In this document: positions 9,066 to 20,796 of the stretch, one piece after another | Layout: each line of letters begins with the position of its first letter | Numbering within the stretch: the stretch's first letter is position 1 | Assembly: GCA_947561715.1 (NCBI GenBank) | Contig: OX387199.1 | Coordinates: 23,108,988 to 23,172,987, forward strand | Length of the DNA stretch: 64,000 nt | Reading direction: 5' to 3' | Source of the DNA: Ascidia mentula | Lineage: Eukaryota; Chordata; Ascidiacea; Phlebobranchia; Ascidiidae | Made by a program: the position numbers and the translations under genes | The notes under the pieces: model-generated | Databases searched by the model: none | What the model saw: only the letters and a program-made list of their open reading frames with translations | What the model was told of the DNA's origin: nothing

Positions 9066-12000
9066 ATGGCTGTTCCTCCAAGATGGTTAAACTGTCCTCG
9101 AAAAGGGTCATTAGTTGCTGAAAAGTTTCTACCCTTCAAAACTCCCCTTGATTCTCGATATGATTCAAATATACCTGAAGAATGCAGGTCTGTTCGTTTA
9201 ACTTGACAAAAAAAAACCTTTGAGCTTGTGTGACAAAATCTTGAAACTTCTTGCAGTAGCATTGCTGGAAATTGTTTATTGCATAATCATGTTCTGGGTT
9301 TTAGGTTCAATCCAGAAATGCTCTTCATGTACTTGGCTGGGTTGAAAGTAAAATTGTCTCTTGTCATAGATTTGACAAATACAACCAGGTTAGCTTTCTT
9401 AAATGTCAATTTGCTTAATTCAGCTGTAGTAACTGCTGTCTCTTCCCATCAACATTTTTATCCAAAAGTGTGAAGCATACATGTATTTTTGCCTTACTGT
9501 TGTAACAAATCCTGTAGTGTTGCTAAGCAATGTGATATTTTGCACCAATAGTAACAAACCACACATACAGATTAAAACTAAATGCTTTAGCATTATTGGA
9601 ATTATTCTAGAATTTGTATGTTACTTTGTGTGAGGAATATTACTTTGTTCATTTGTAAGCATTGAACATGATATTGGTGTCATTGATCAAGTATTTCCCC
9701 CACAATATGTAGATTTTACAACAAAAGGGAATTCACAGAAAAAGGAATTCTGCATCAAAAAATCTCATGCAGGGGGTCAGTTTGTGGTGCAGCAAAATAT
9801 TCCAAATTAAAGTTTTCTTGTTTATGAAGTCATGGTGAATGCCCTGATGAACACTCGACAAAGTTATTTGTGGATTTTTGTGATCGGATAATCAGGAAAG
9901 ATCCTTTATCTGTTATTGGAGTTCATTGTACCCATGGTTACAACAGGACAGGATTTCTTATCTGCGCTTATCTTGTTGAAAAATATGATTGGAGGTTTAC
10001 ATTTTTATTCCCCTCAAATAAACATTAATTAGAAGAAAAGTTGTTTTTCTGTTGTAGCGTCGAAGCAGCCTTCTCTGCGTTTGCTCAAGCACGACCACCA
10101 GGTATAATAAAAGGTCATTATATCGAAGAATTGTTTGCGCGTTATGGAGTTCGTGAAGACTCCCCTGCACCACCACCACTTCCAACTTGGCACACTGAAT
10201 CTGATGATTCAACTGGTAAATTAATCTGTATTTTGATTGCTTTATGATTCACATGATATATTTGTTATTACCCACTCATGAAAACTATGTGTATGTAAAA
10301 ATGTAACAGAGGTTTATTTTTCCCATTTTTGTGTAGGTGTTGATGATGACGGTGCTTCTGTGTCACAACAACTTGAAAGACAAGTTAATGTTAGTTTCAT
10401 CACTACTTTGATTCTGTTGCAAGTCATATTTATGCAATTTATTGTAGATGTCCTGATTGCCCTTTAGTGATAAAAGTGCTGTTAATTTGGTGCAGTGCTC
10501 AGATCTTAACTGGACATGTAATGGTTTTAAAGGTAAAAAGAAAGCAGTTTCTTGATGGGGTTGAACTATCAGGAGTAGAGCAAGTATCAACACAACCAAC
10601 ATTACGTCAGGTCCAACAAATTGTCCAGTCCATGTGTAAATGGAATAAGTGAGTTTTTACATAAAAAGTTTTTCTTAAAAGATGAAATTATTCTATGCTA
10701 AAACTTGTTCATTTGTTCGTAAAGACTTCAATAAAAGTTCAATAAACTATTTTTGTTCATCTGCTTCCATCAGCATTAACAATAGAAATCTCACCCAATT
10801 TGCAGGAGGGGGTTTCCCGGTGCCCAACCTGTTTCCATGACGATGAATAATATGCGGATGGTAATTGAAAAGTCATACATGGTTAGTTGGAAAGCAGATG
10901 GTGCCAGGTACCTGATGCTAATCAATGGAAAGGATCAGGCTTACATGCTTGACAGGGACAATGCTGTGTTTAAAGTACGTAAAATTTACAATAGGCTTTT
11001 TATGGTTTGATGTTGTTATTTGTATTGCACTTGTTGGATGTATTTTGTGGTATTTGTTTGAAAAAAGGTGCTAACATGCACTTGTTGGATGTATTTTGTG
11101 GTATTTGTTTGGAGAAAGGTGCTAACATGCACTTTGTGGTATTTGTTTTTTAATCTCAATGAAAATTTAAAACCTGTTTTATTTCCTAGATTTCTAATCT
11201 TGATTTTCCGCGTCGAAAAAACCTGCAGGATTCCATTAAAGACACACTGGTTGATGGAGAGATGATCATTGATGAAGTTAATGGCCAAAAAGTCCCACGA
11301 TATCTTGTGTATGACATTGTTAAGTTCATGGTATGTGACATATACTTAACTGTTACTATATGGGTGAAAGTTTAGGCGCACATGATATCATGTGAAAGTT
11401 GGGTGTACATAATATCATGTAAAAGTTGGGTGCACATGATATCATGTGAAAGTTGGGTGTACATGATATCATGTGAAAGTTGTTGTGTTGACATAATATC
11501 TTGTGAAAGTTGGGTGTACATGATATCATGTGAAAGTTGTTGCAGACATGATATCATGTGAAAGTTGTTGTGTTGACATAATATCATGTGAAATTTGTTG
11601 TGTTGACATAATATCATGTGAAATTTGTTGTGTTGTGCAGCATGACATAATACTTTCCTAATTCAGGGACAGCCAGTTGGGGATTGTCATTTTCAAAGAA
11701 GGCTGGAATGCATCGATAAAGAAATTATCGGACCGCGACACGAAAAGATGAAACAAGGACTGTTGGATAAACGAAGAGAAACGTTCAGTGTCAGGAAAAA
11801 AGATTTTTGGGATATTTTTCAATCCCGGGAGTTGTTGGGTGGGAAGTAGGTATGGTTGGAATATATTTGTATGCAAAAAAGTTTTATAAATATCTGGTCT
11901 GAAACCAAATAATCCAGCATTGAACTTGAAAAGGGAAATTTAAAAACATTCTGTATATTAGGGTTTTTGTCTTGTGGGTTATCTCTGGTGAGTTTTAAGG

Positions 12001-13381
12001 TATGGTACCAGGCTGCACTGATGACACATACTAGGTCGAACAGTAGCTCTGTCTGTGGCCACTTAGAACTTTGGTCATGTGTGTTTGTTTGTTGGTCATT
12101 GATATTTTTTTTGGTCAGCAATATTTGAAACATTTCTTGACCAGTCATTTTAAATGTTGATATTCTCATGATAGGTATGTTTTATTTTTTCAAGGTTTCA
12201 AAGCATGGTGTCACATGAGGTCGACGGTCTTATATTCCAACCAGCATCAGCCCACCCAATAGATGTAAAGTTTATTAATATGTTGTTTTTACTAAATAGA
12301 AGATAGTGAGTTTAATCAAAACTTGCAACAAAAAGTTGTCTGGAAACAAATGTGTATTTACCGGGTTTATATTTACCAACTAACACCATTGCTGTCTGTT
12401 TGACGCAGAGTTACAAACCTGGCAGAAATGATGAAATACTAAAGTGGAAACCAGCATCACATAATAGTGTTGACTTCAGATTAAAACTCCAGTCAGAGAA
12501 AGGTGTTGGTCTGGTTCCTACCACGATGGGTTACCTCTATGTGGGACAACTTGATGCCCCCTTTGCTAAAATGAAGGTAGATTACAAACAAAACCATTCC
12601 ATAACTGTGGAAGTATTGTTGGAACTCACAAAACTATTCAAATAATATTTTGGGGTAAATTTCCTCTGACTTTATTACACCAAAGTAAATGTTATATACC
12701 CAACACTGGTTGGAGGCCATGTCATGTTTTAAAATCAACTTATTTGTTAATTTTGCCCTAAAGTTTTTATTTTAATAATTTTACTTGGAACCAAAAAGCT
12801 ACTTGCCATTCTGGAAAAATGTAAAATAACATGAAATTTGTTAAAAAATGTTTGTCAATGAAATTATAAATTTGTGTGTTTGACACACTGCTGTTGCAGT
12901 TCAAACTGTCAAACTTCCTTGGATTTTGTTGTAGATTACCAAAGAATTAAAAGATTACAACAACAAAATTATTGAGTGTAGCTTTGAAAATGGAGGCTGG
13001 AAGTTTATGAGAGAAAGAACTGACAAGAGTTTTCCAAACTCCTACACAACTGCCATGGGTAAGATATGACATGTGGTAGTGGCATGTGGCACTAGAGAGA
13101 TTGTATATATGTTCCAGCTGTTTGCGAAAGCATTAAAAATCCTGTCACGAAAGAGTTGCTTTTACGCAAGATCGATGAGAAAGCAGCTCGATCGACAAAA
13201 CTTCACAAATCAGGTTTGAATCAAAAATTCACGTAAAGTATTTTTTTATCATTTTATTTTTACCAAGGTTTTTTTCCCCAACACAGGAACCTCTTCCCAC
13301 GAAACGTCATCAAGAAAACGTCAACGTAATGGGGATTTCCTGATGCCTCCGCCCACCCTAACGCCCCCTAAGAAGCAGTGA
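9066..13381 (+). CDS. RNGTT: mRNA-capping enzyme (5'-triphosphatase plus guanylyltransferase)
   Basis: Fifteen exons (9066-9187, 9305-9388, 9713-9775, 9830-9994, 10058-10215, 10337-10383, 10533-10648, 10806-10974, 11190-11330, 11667-11845, 12195-12264, 12409-12576, 12935-13058, 13118-13213, 13287-13381) join in phase to 598 residues; the human enzyme has 597. The N-terminal triphosphatase domain has the phosphatase loop [10 protein letters not shown] with nucleophile Cys123. The guanylyltransferase domain has the KADG nucleotidyl-transfer motif with Lys281, then [14 protein letters not shown] and the LKWKP block before an OB-fold part. The C-terminus [12 protein letters not shown] resembles the vertebrate proline-rich tail. 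It removes the gamma phosphate of nascent RNA and adds GMP in the nucleus, bound to the RNA polymerase II tail. The start is fixed by [14 protein letters not shown], which matches the family N-terminus. Confidence 0.96.
11026..11150 (+). repeat. 51-bp tandem repeat in RNGTT intron 8
   Basis: Units start at 11026, 11077 and 11128 (TGCACTTGTTGGATGTATTT, then a GTGGTATTTG block). Two units are complete and the third is truncated internally. It lies wholly inside an intron. Confidence 0.85.
11376..11640 (+). repeat. Palindrome-bearing minisatellite in RNGTT intron 9
   Basis: About nine to ten units of 25-31 bp, each built around ACATGATATCATGT or the variant ACATAATATCATGT followed by GAAAGTTG and a GTGT or GTTGTGTT spacer. 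The core is a perfect palindrome in several copies, so the transcript can form repeated small hairpins. Unit length varies, unlike the satellite at 17.3 kb. Confidence 0.85.
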
Positions 13382-13496
13382 CGTCAACAATATTTACGTC
13401 AGCTACCTGAGTTGGTTTAAATATTTGCATCCGTGGCAAACCTTTTCTGCTTCAAGCGAACAATTCGATTTACGATTTAAACCGTTCATAAGCAAA

Positions 13497-13746
13497 ATGT
13501 TTCGAGTAAATCCGAACCTACTGCGACTGGTCGGTGTCATGTGTTACCGACGTTCTTACATCGGTGGAAATCAAGTGCGACGTTTTCCTGTTCTTTTTAC
13601 TGCGTTTGCCACTAAACTCAAAAAACACAGAACAATCACGTAACAAAGAAGGCTTAGAAGAAGTAGCGCAAGTTAAAAGACCTACCACAAAGAGAAGTTT
13701 AGCAAAGGTTTCCGAAAGTATAAAAGTAGATGATAGGCAATTTTGA
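13497..13746 (+). CDS. Possible small gene downstream of RNGTT
   Basis: An ATG at 13497 opens MFRVNPNLLRLVGVMCYRRS, which resembles a mitochondrial presequence (Arg and hydrophobic residues, no acidic residues). A GT at 13564 and AG at 13629-13630 allow a 67-bp intron; exons 13497-13563 and 13631-13746 then join in frame to 60 residues rich in Lys, Glu and Arg. A pyrimidine-rich AG at about 13455 (TTTTCTGCTTCAAG) precedes it, and it starts only 115 bp after the RNGTT stop. I recognise no family. It may splice on to further exons or not be a gene; the case rests on frame, length and position only. Confidence 0.25.
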
Positions 13747-15276
13747 AGACGGTTTTGAATCACAGAAGAAATTGGTTTACAATGTGACATACGTTCCCCC
13801 CACGGCGGATTGTAACAGTTTAGTCATTGCGCATGAAGCCCCCCCCCCCCATCTCTGTATATGGAAGAGGGTTTCTTGGTCGGGAAATGCTCTTCTCGAA
13901 CTCCTGCGTAACAGAGTTAATTGTGTGTAACAATAATGCGATGGGCCAGTCAGGCAGTCGGTTGCTAGAGGGTGCTGTTGATAATCTCCCAAAATATTGA
14001 GGTGGATTTTGTGGAAAAATGAATCACAGAACGTACACTCCAATGGTGATTTTCTGTTAGTCCCGACCCTTGTCTAGGAATTCTGGTCAAAATTATATTC
14101 GAGATAACTAATTTAGTCGCTCCCCCAGGGGCATTTCCCCCTATGTGCTGTCTCAATGCAGCTGCAAACAATTTCTTTCTGTTAAGCAATAGCAGTCCCC
14201 CTTCTTCATGCTCCAATACTTTGTCACACGACTGATATTCCGCTACGCCAGGAAGGATAAAAAGTACCCGGAAATTGCATGAAGATATTCACCCTGGGTT
14301 TGATCAAAAAGATCAGCTTATTATGATTGACACGCGAAGTCATGAAAATCCAGACGTAATTCGTAAACTTTTTACGCGGCGTCCAAAAGGTTTTGCTGAC
14401 TCTTGTCTTGTCTGAGACATGGTAGCCTATGTATCGCGAAGAATGCTATATTACAATGCTATTTCTATACATATAAATAAATATACAAATGCTATTTCTA
14501 TATAGGTATAAATGCTATTTATAATGCTATTTCTATATATCGCGTATAAATGCTATTTCTATATATATAAATAAATATATAAATGCTATTTCTATATATA
14601 TAAATAAATGCTATTTCTATATATCGCGTATAAATGCTATTTACATAACTACAAAATTTATGAATCAAGTCCTCCCCAGCTCATTGCGCATTAGTTCTGT
14701 TGCCTGCTTTTATTTATAAATGGTCCGAACCTGGCGTTCGCGACCCATAAAAAGGCCTGTCGCCCAGCCCCGTGCCAGAATGGAAGATCTGCAGGAATGC
14801 CGAAATCCGTCTGCGTTCTGGTTGTTGATGCGTGTTCGATATTCAGAAAACTCCGTATAAATCTGACACCATTTCCGAATAACAATCTTTTATTAAGATG
14901 GCAAAACTTCACAGACATCAAAACAGCAAATCCAAGAGTTGAGTTATCAATTTAAACGTTCGGTATCGAAATAGTCAGAATGGCATTGAGTTAAGTGATC
15001 TGGTCTGAATGACTGAATATTTGACAATGCATTACATCGCTTTTTAAACCTGCTTGCAACTTTCTTTCGTACAATACACTTCTTCAAGCTAAAAATGCCT
15101 TTAGGTTTAAATATCCTTAATTCTAAATCATTACTCAATACAATATTAATCATCTTTTGAAAACTGTTTCCCTTTAACTTTATACAAATAAATTTAATTA
15201 ATACAACCGCTTGAAACAAGGTTTTGTCACTGTAGATCCGGATCAATCGTTCTCTTTTCAGCATCGGATCTTCAAG
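13747..15276. other. Intergenic, including an AT-rich minisatellite
   Basis: There is no supported exon between the possible small gene and RPL24. The main feature is the tandem array at 14451-14645. Short frames here lack splice signals in phase or recognisable motifs. Confidence 0.4.
14451..14645. repeat. AT-rich minisatellite (AATGCTATTTCTATATA units)
   Basis: About seven units of AATGCTATTTCTATATA separated by variable TAAATAAATA or CGCGTATA spacers. The unit TATATCGCGTATAAATGC recurs twice, which suggests a higher-order unit of about 80 bp. Confidence 0.85.
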
Positions 15277-17271
15277 ATGAGGTGGTTGAAACTATATCTA
15301 AGAAAATCTTGGCTTTTTTCTTGTGTAAAGTAACGTTTTGTTATCATTTCTGCAACGTTAAAGTAATTTTTTTGTTTCAGGACCGAATTGTGCCAATTCA
15401 GTGGCCTAAAAATCTACCCGGGTCATGGCAAGCGTTATGCAAGAATCGACGGGAAAACGTTTCATTTATTAAACGGAAAATGTCAGGCGTTGTTTCTTGC
15501 TAAGAAAAACCCCAGGAAAATTGCATGGACCGTTTTGTACAGAAGGAAACACAAAAAGGGGACCCAGGTTTGTGTGCAGTTGATTTGATTAAAATACCTT
15601 AACTTGCGCATGCTTTTCTACCTCCCTGCCAAATTGGTCCGGTTGGTTGCACGGCCTATCAAACACTTCCGTATCACCTAATTTTCCTCAAATGATCACT
15701 AGCACCCCATCTTCTACCCACATTGTGAAATCTTACTGGCCTCGCATATTGGTAGATTGTTTTATGCACAGTCCAACTAAACTAATTCTTTTATCAACAA
15801 AAATCGACGCAAAAAACTTTACAATAAATTTTTATCATTAATAACAATGCACATATAGGTATGCAAAATCAAAGACAAAAAATTATTTTAAATATTTTAA
15901 CACAATTTTTTTATGCAATCCATGTATCTCATTTTGACAGTTGTTGCATTTCTTTATTTTTAGGAGGAAGTCGTGAAAAAACGTTCACGAAAAACTGTGA
16001 AACATCAGCGAGCTGTTCAAGGTGCTTCATGGGGTGAAATTCTTGCAAAAAGAAACCAAAAACCTGAAGTTAGAAAAGCGCAGAGAGAGCAAGCTATCAA
16101 GTGAGATTACTTTTAAAGTGCAATTATAAAATTCATTCATTGCTGAAAAGAAACAAAATTAAATTTATTTTTTATATAGATATCAAACGTTTTAAAGTAA
16201 AATAGCTTTTAGTTTTTACACATATGGAAATATCAAATTCAGATAAAGGTTTTTTTGCCATTTAATTTAAATTAAAATATAGTTGTCAAGCATCAGTTTG
16301 GTTTCAGTTGAGCTTGATTCCTAATGAAATTTGTGGCACAAATGATTTGGTTTGAAAGGATTCCCCTCCAACATTACATTCATAGACTAAACCATGTTTA
16401 ACAACTATTTTAAAGTAAGTAACTATTTACTTGATAGCATTTCATTACGAGTTTAAAATTTACAATAGAAAGGAGATTTAAACGTAGTAGGAAAAGTGGA
16501 CAGAATGGTCAATATGACACACAAGAAAACCACTTGCCATTGCAAAAACATCACTACTAAAATAAGACCTTTCGTCATTAGACTGCCGAAAAATGACATT
16601 TGTTTTGTAACAATGCTGGAAATGGCTAGTGCAGCCACAATGAGGTTTTTAGATCAACCTTAAAGAAAATTTCTGGTTTTCATCGGGATTTTGACAAAAA
16701 AAGCATACAGTGGCATTTGTTGAACCACAAAAACAAACCAAAATATTTCACGAAGGGGTGGGGGAACCCCCTCTGGATATGCCTATGTTCATTATTCTTC
16801 AACAATTTGGATTTGCAACATTTAATCCTAAATTATAAACCTTGACAAAAATAGGTAACTTTGTTGATTTATGTTGTTTGTGCAAAGTATTCACCTTGTA
16901 GGCCTTCTGCAGGTGTAATATTTGGTTGGCTGGTCACATGTTGCACACCCCTGCACTAAACAATGCTCTAATTAACCTTTTCCTTTACTTATTACTTAGC
17001 CTAATCTAAAGTGTAACTTTTACCTTGTGCATTGTTAGAAAATTGCATAATATTTGGAGAGAATTTTATGAGAATGTTTTTTTGTGTTTTCAAAAACATG
17101 AAAACCTTAAAATGTTTGACATATGTGTGTTAAAGGGCGGCTAAAGAGAAGAAGAGGTCGGCTGAGCAGGCTAAAAAGGCACAGAAGTCGTCGACGAAAG
17201 CGGCTCCACAGAAAGGGAAGGCTGCGAAACATGTTCGTGGTCAGGCCCCTAGAGTTGGTGGAAAACGATAA
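15277..17271 (+). CDS. RPL24: 60S ribosomal protein L24 (eL24)
   Basis: Four exons (15277-15281, 15381-15567, 15964-16100, 17136-17271) give 154 residues; the vertebrate protein has 157. Exon 1 contributes only ATG AG. The N-terminal zinc-ribbon-like fold is recognisable in [20 protein letters not shown], followed by RRKHKKG, the helix [20 protein letters not shown] and a basic tail ending APRVGGKR. It is a component of the large cytosolic ribosomal subunit at the subunit interface. A pyrimidine tract and AG (TTCTCTTTTCAG, ending at 15262) lie 14 bp before the ATG; this could be a spliced-leader acceptor or part of a 5' pyrimidine tract. An AATAAA overlaps the stop codon (17271-17276), leaving almost no 3' UTR before the satellite. 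Confidence 0.95.
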
Positions 17272-17276
17272 ATAAA
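17271..17276 (+). promoter_or_regulatory. Poly(A) signal overlapping the RPL24 stop
   Basis: The last A of the TAA stop is the first base of AATAAA. Cleavage 10-30 nt downstream would fall in the first one or two units of the satellite, so the mRNA end is set at or inside the repeat. Confidence 0.6.
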
Positions 17277-17289
17277 TACATGAACACTT

Positions 17290-20200
17290 TGTGTGGTTGT
17301 TGTACAGGGTTAGCAGACTTGTGTGGTTGTTGCACAGGGTTAACAAACGTGTGTGGTTGTTGCACAGGGTTGGCAGACTCGTGTGGTTGTTGCACAGGGT
17401 TAACAAACGTGCGTGGTTGTTGCACAGGGTTAGCAGACTTGTGTGGTTGTTGCACAGGGTTAACAGACTTGTGTGGTTGTTGCACTGGGTTAGCAGACTT
17501 GTGTGGTTGTTGCACAGGGTTAGCAGACTTGTGTGGTTGTTGCACAGGGTTAGCAGACTTGTGTGGTTGTTGCACAGGGTTAGCAGACTTGTGTGGTTGT
17601 TGCACAGGGTTAGCAGACGTGCGTGGTTGTTGCACAGGGTTAGCAGACTTGTGTGGTTGTTGCACAGTGTTAACAAACGTGTGTGGTTGTTGCACAGGGT
17701 TAGCAGACGTGCGTGGTTGTTGCACAGGGTTAGCAGACTTGTGTGGTTGTTGCACAGGGTTAACAAACGTGTGTGGTTGTTGCACAGGGTTGGCAGACCT
17801 GTGTGGTTGTTGTACAGGGTTAGCAGACTTGTGTGGTTGTTGCACAGGGTTAACAAACGTGTGTGGTTGTTGCACAGGGTTGGCAGACCTGTGTGGTTGT
17901 TGCACAGGGTTGGCAGACCTGTGTGGTTGTTGCACAGGGTTAACAAACGTGTGTGGTTGTTGCACAGGGTTAACAAACGTGTGTGGTTGTTGCACAGGGT
18001 TAGCAGACCTGTGTGGTTGTTGCACAGGGTTGGCAGACCTGTGTGGTTGTTGCACAGGGTTAGCAGACTTGTGTGGTTGTTGCACAGGGTTAACAAACGT
18101 GTGTGGTTGTTGCACAGGGTTGGCAGACGTGCGTGGTTGTTGCACAGGGTGAGCAGACTTGTGTGGTTGTTGCACAGGGTTAACAAACGTGTGTGGTTGT
18201 TGCACAGGGTTAGCAGACGTGCGTGGTTGTTGCACAGGGTTAGCAGACTTGTGTGGTTGTTGCACAGGGTTAACAAACGTGTGTGGTTGTTGCACAGGGT
18301 TGGCAGACTCGTGTGGTTGTTGCACAGTGTTGGCAGACCTGTGTGGTTGTTGCACAGGGTTCGCAGACGTGCGTGGTTGTTGCACAGGGTGAGCAGACGT
18401 GCGTGGTTGTTGCGCAGGGTTGGCAGACGTGCGTGGTTGTTGCGCAGGGTTGGCAGACGTGCGTGGTTGTTGCACAGGGTGAGCAGACCTGTGTGGTTGT
18501 TGCACAGTGTTGGCAGACCTGTGTGGTTGTTGCACAGGGTTAACAGACTCGTGTGGTTGTTGCACAGGGTTAACAAACGTGTGTGGTTGTTGCACAGGGT
18601 GAGCAGACGTGCGTGGTTGTTGCGCAGGGTTGGCAGACGTGCGTGGTTGTTGCGCAGGGTTGGCAGACGTGCGTGGTTGTTGCACAGGGTGAGCAGACGT
18701 GCGTGGTTGTTGTGCAGGGTTGGCAGACGTGCGTGGTTATTGCACAGGGTTGGCAGACGTGCGTGGTTGTTGCACAGGGTGAGCAGACGTGCGTGGTTGT
18801 TGCGCAGGGTTGGCAGACGTGCGTGGTTGTTGCGCAGGGTTGGCAGACGTGCGTGGTTGTTGCACAGGGTTGGCAGACGTGTGTGGTTGTTGCACAGGGT
18901 GAGCAGACCTGTGTGGTTGTTGCACAGTGTTGGCAGACCTGTGTGGTTGTTGCACAGGGTTAACAGACTCGTGTGGTTGTTGCACAGGGTTAACAAACGT
19001 GTGTGGTTGTTGCACAGGGTGAGCAGACGTGCGTGGTTGTTGCGCAGGGTTGGCAGACGTGCGTGGTTGTTGCGCAGGGTTGGCAGACGTGCGTGGTTGT
19101 TGCACAGGGTGAGCAGACGTGCGTGGTTGTTGTGCAGGGTTGGCAGACGTGCGTGGTTATTGCACAGGGTTGGCAGACGTGCGTGGTTGTTGCACAGGGT
19201 GAGCAGACGTGCGTGGTTGTTGCGCAGGGTTGGCAGACGTGCGTGGTTGTTGCGCAGGGTTGGCAGACGTGCGTGGTTGTTGCACAGGGTGAGCAGACGT
19301 GCGTGGTTGTTGCGCAGGGTTGGCAGACGTGCGTGGTTATTGCACAGGGTTAGCAGACCTGTGTGGTTGTTGTACAGGGTTGGCAGACGTGCGTGGTTAT
19401 TGCACAGGGTTAGCAGACCTGTGTGGTTGTTGCGCAGGGTTGGCAGACGTGCGTGGTTATTGCACAGGGTTAGCAGACCTGTGTGGTTGTTGCGCAGGGT
19501 TGGCAGACGTGCGTGGTTGTTGCACAGGGTGAGCAGACGTGCGTGGTTGTTGCGCAGGGTTGGCAGACGTGCGTGGTTGTTGCACAGGGTGAGCAGACGT
19601 GCGTGGTTGTTGCGCAGGGTTGGCAGACGTGCGTGGTTATTGCACAGGGTTAGCAGACCTGTGTGGTTGTTGTACAGGGTTAACAGACTCGTGTGGTTGT
19701 TGCACAGGGTTAACAGACTCGTGTGGTTGTTGCACAGGGTCGGCAGACCTGTGTTGTTGTTGCACAGGGTTAGCAGACGTGCGTGGTTGTTGCACAGGGT
19801 GAGCAGACGTGCGTGGTTGTTGCGCAGGGTTGGCAGACGTGCGTGGTTATTGCACAGGGTTAGCAGACCTGTGTGGTTGTTGTACAGGGTTGGCAGACCT
19901 GTGTGGTTGTTGCACAGGGTTAACAGACTCGTGTGGTTGTTGCACAGGGTTAACAGACTCGTGTGGTTGTTGCACAGGGTCGGCAGACCTGTGTTGTTGT
20001 TGCACAGGGTTAGCAGACGTGCGTGGTTGTTGCACAGGGTTAACAGACTCGTGTGGTTGTTGCACAGGGTTAGCAGACCTGTGTGGTTGTTGCACAGGGT
20101 TGGCAGACCTGTGTGGTTGTTGTACAGGGTTAACAGACGTGGGTGGTTGTTGCACAGGGTTGGCAGACCTGTGTGGTTGTTGCACAGGGTTAGCAGACCT

Positions 20201-20796
20201 GTGTGGTTGTTGCACAGGGTTGGCAGACCTGTGTGGTTGTTGTACAGGGTTGGCAGACCTGTGTGGTTGTTGTACAGGGTTAACAGACGTGTGTGGTTGT
20301 TGCACAGGGTTGGCAGACTCGTGTGGTTGTTGCACAGGGTTAACAGACTCGTGTGGTTGTTGCACTGGGTTAACAGACTCGTGTGGTTGTTGCACAGGGT
20401 TAGCAGACCTGTGTGGTTGTTGCACAGGGTTGGCAGACCTGTGTGGTTGTTGTACAGGGTTGGCAGACCTGTGTGGTTGTTGTACAGGGTTAACAGACGT
20501 GTGTGGTTGTTGCACAGGGTTGGCAGACTCGTGTGGTTGTTGCACAGGGTTAACAGACTCGTGTGGTTGTTGCACTGGGTTAACAGACTCGTGTGGTTGT
20601 TGCACTGGGTTAACAGACTCGTGTGGTTGTTGCACAGGGTTAACAGACTCGTGTGGTTGTTGCACTGGGTTAACAGACTCGTGTGGTTGTTGCACTGGGT
20701 TAACAGACTCGTGTGGTTGTTGCACAGGGTTAGCAGACGTGTGTGGTTGTTGCACAGGGTTAGCAGACGTGTGTGGTTGTTGCACAGGGTTAGCAG
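17290..20796 (+). repeat. 30-bp satellite, about 117 units, no length variants
   Basis: Units read roughly GTGTGGTTGTTGCACAGGGT plus a ten-base variable part (TAGCAGACTT, TAACAAACGT, TGGCAGACGT, GAGCAGACGT, TAACAGACTC, TGGCAGACCT and others). The register stays exactly 30 bp over 3.5 kb; every difference I see is a substitution. Larger duplications are visible: 18481-18840 recurs at 18901-19260 (offset 420 bp, 14 units) and 19681-19800 recurs at 19921-20040 (offset 240 bp, 8 units). Variant types are regional: GCGTGG forms dominate 18.4-19.6 kb, and TAACAGACTC forms dominate 20.3-20.7 kb. Because 30 is divisible by three, several frames on both strands stay open for 1 kb or more; I treat these as by-products. 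Confidence 0.98.

Noticed and set aside
13730-13930. Extension of the small gene at 13.5 kb into this frame
   Set aside because: The linking intron would be only about 39 bp and the result has no recognisable sequence.
17290-20796. CRISPR-like array
   Set aside because: The units are contiguous with no unique spacers, and the context is a eukaryotic chromosome.
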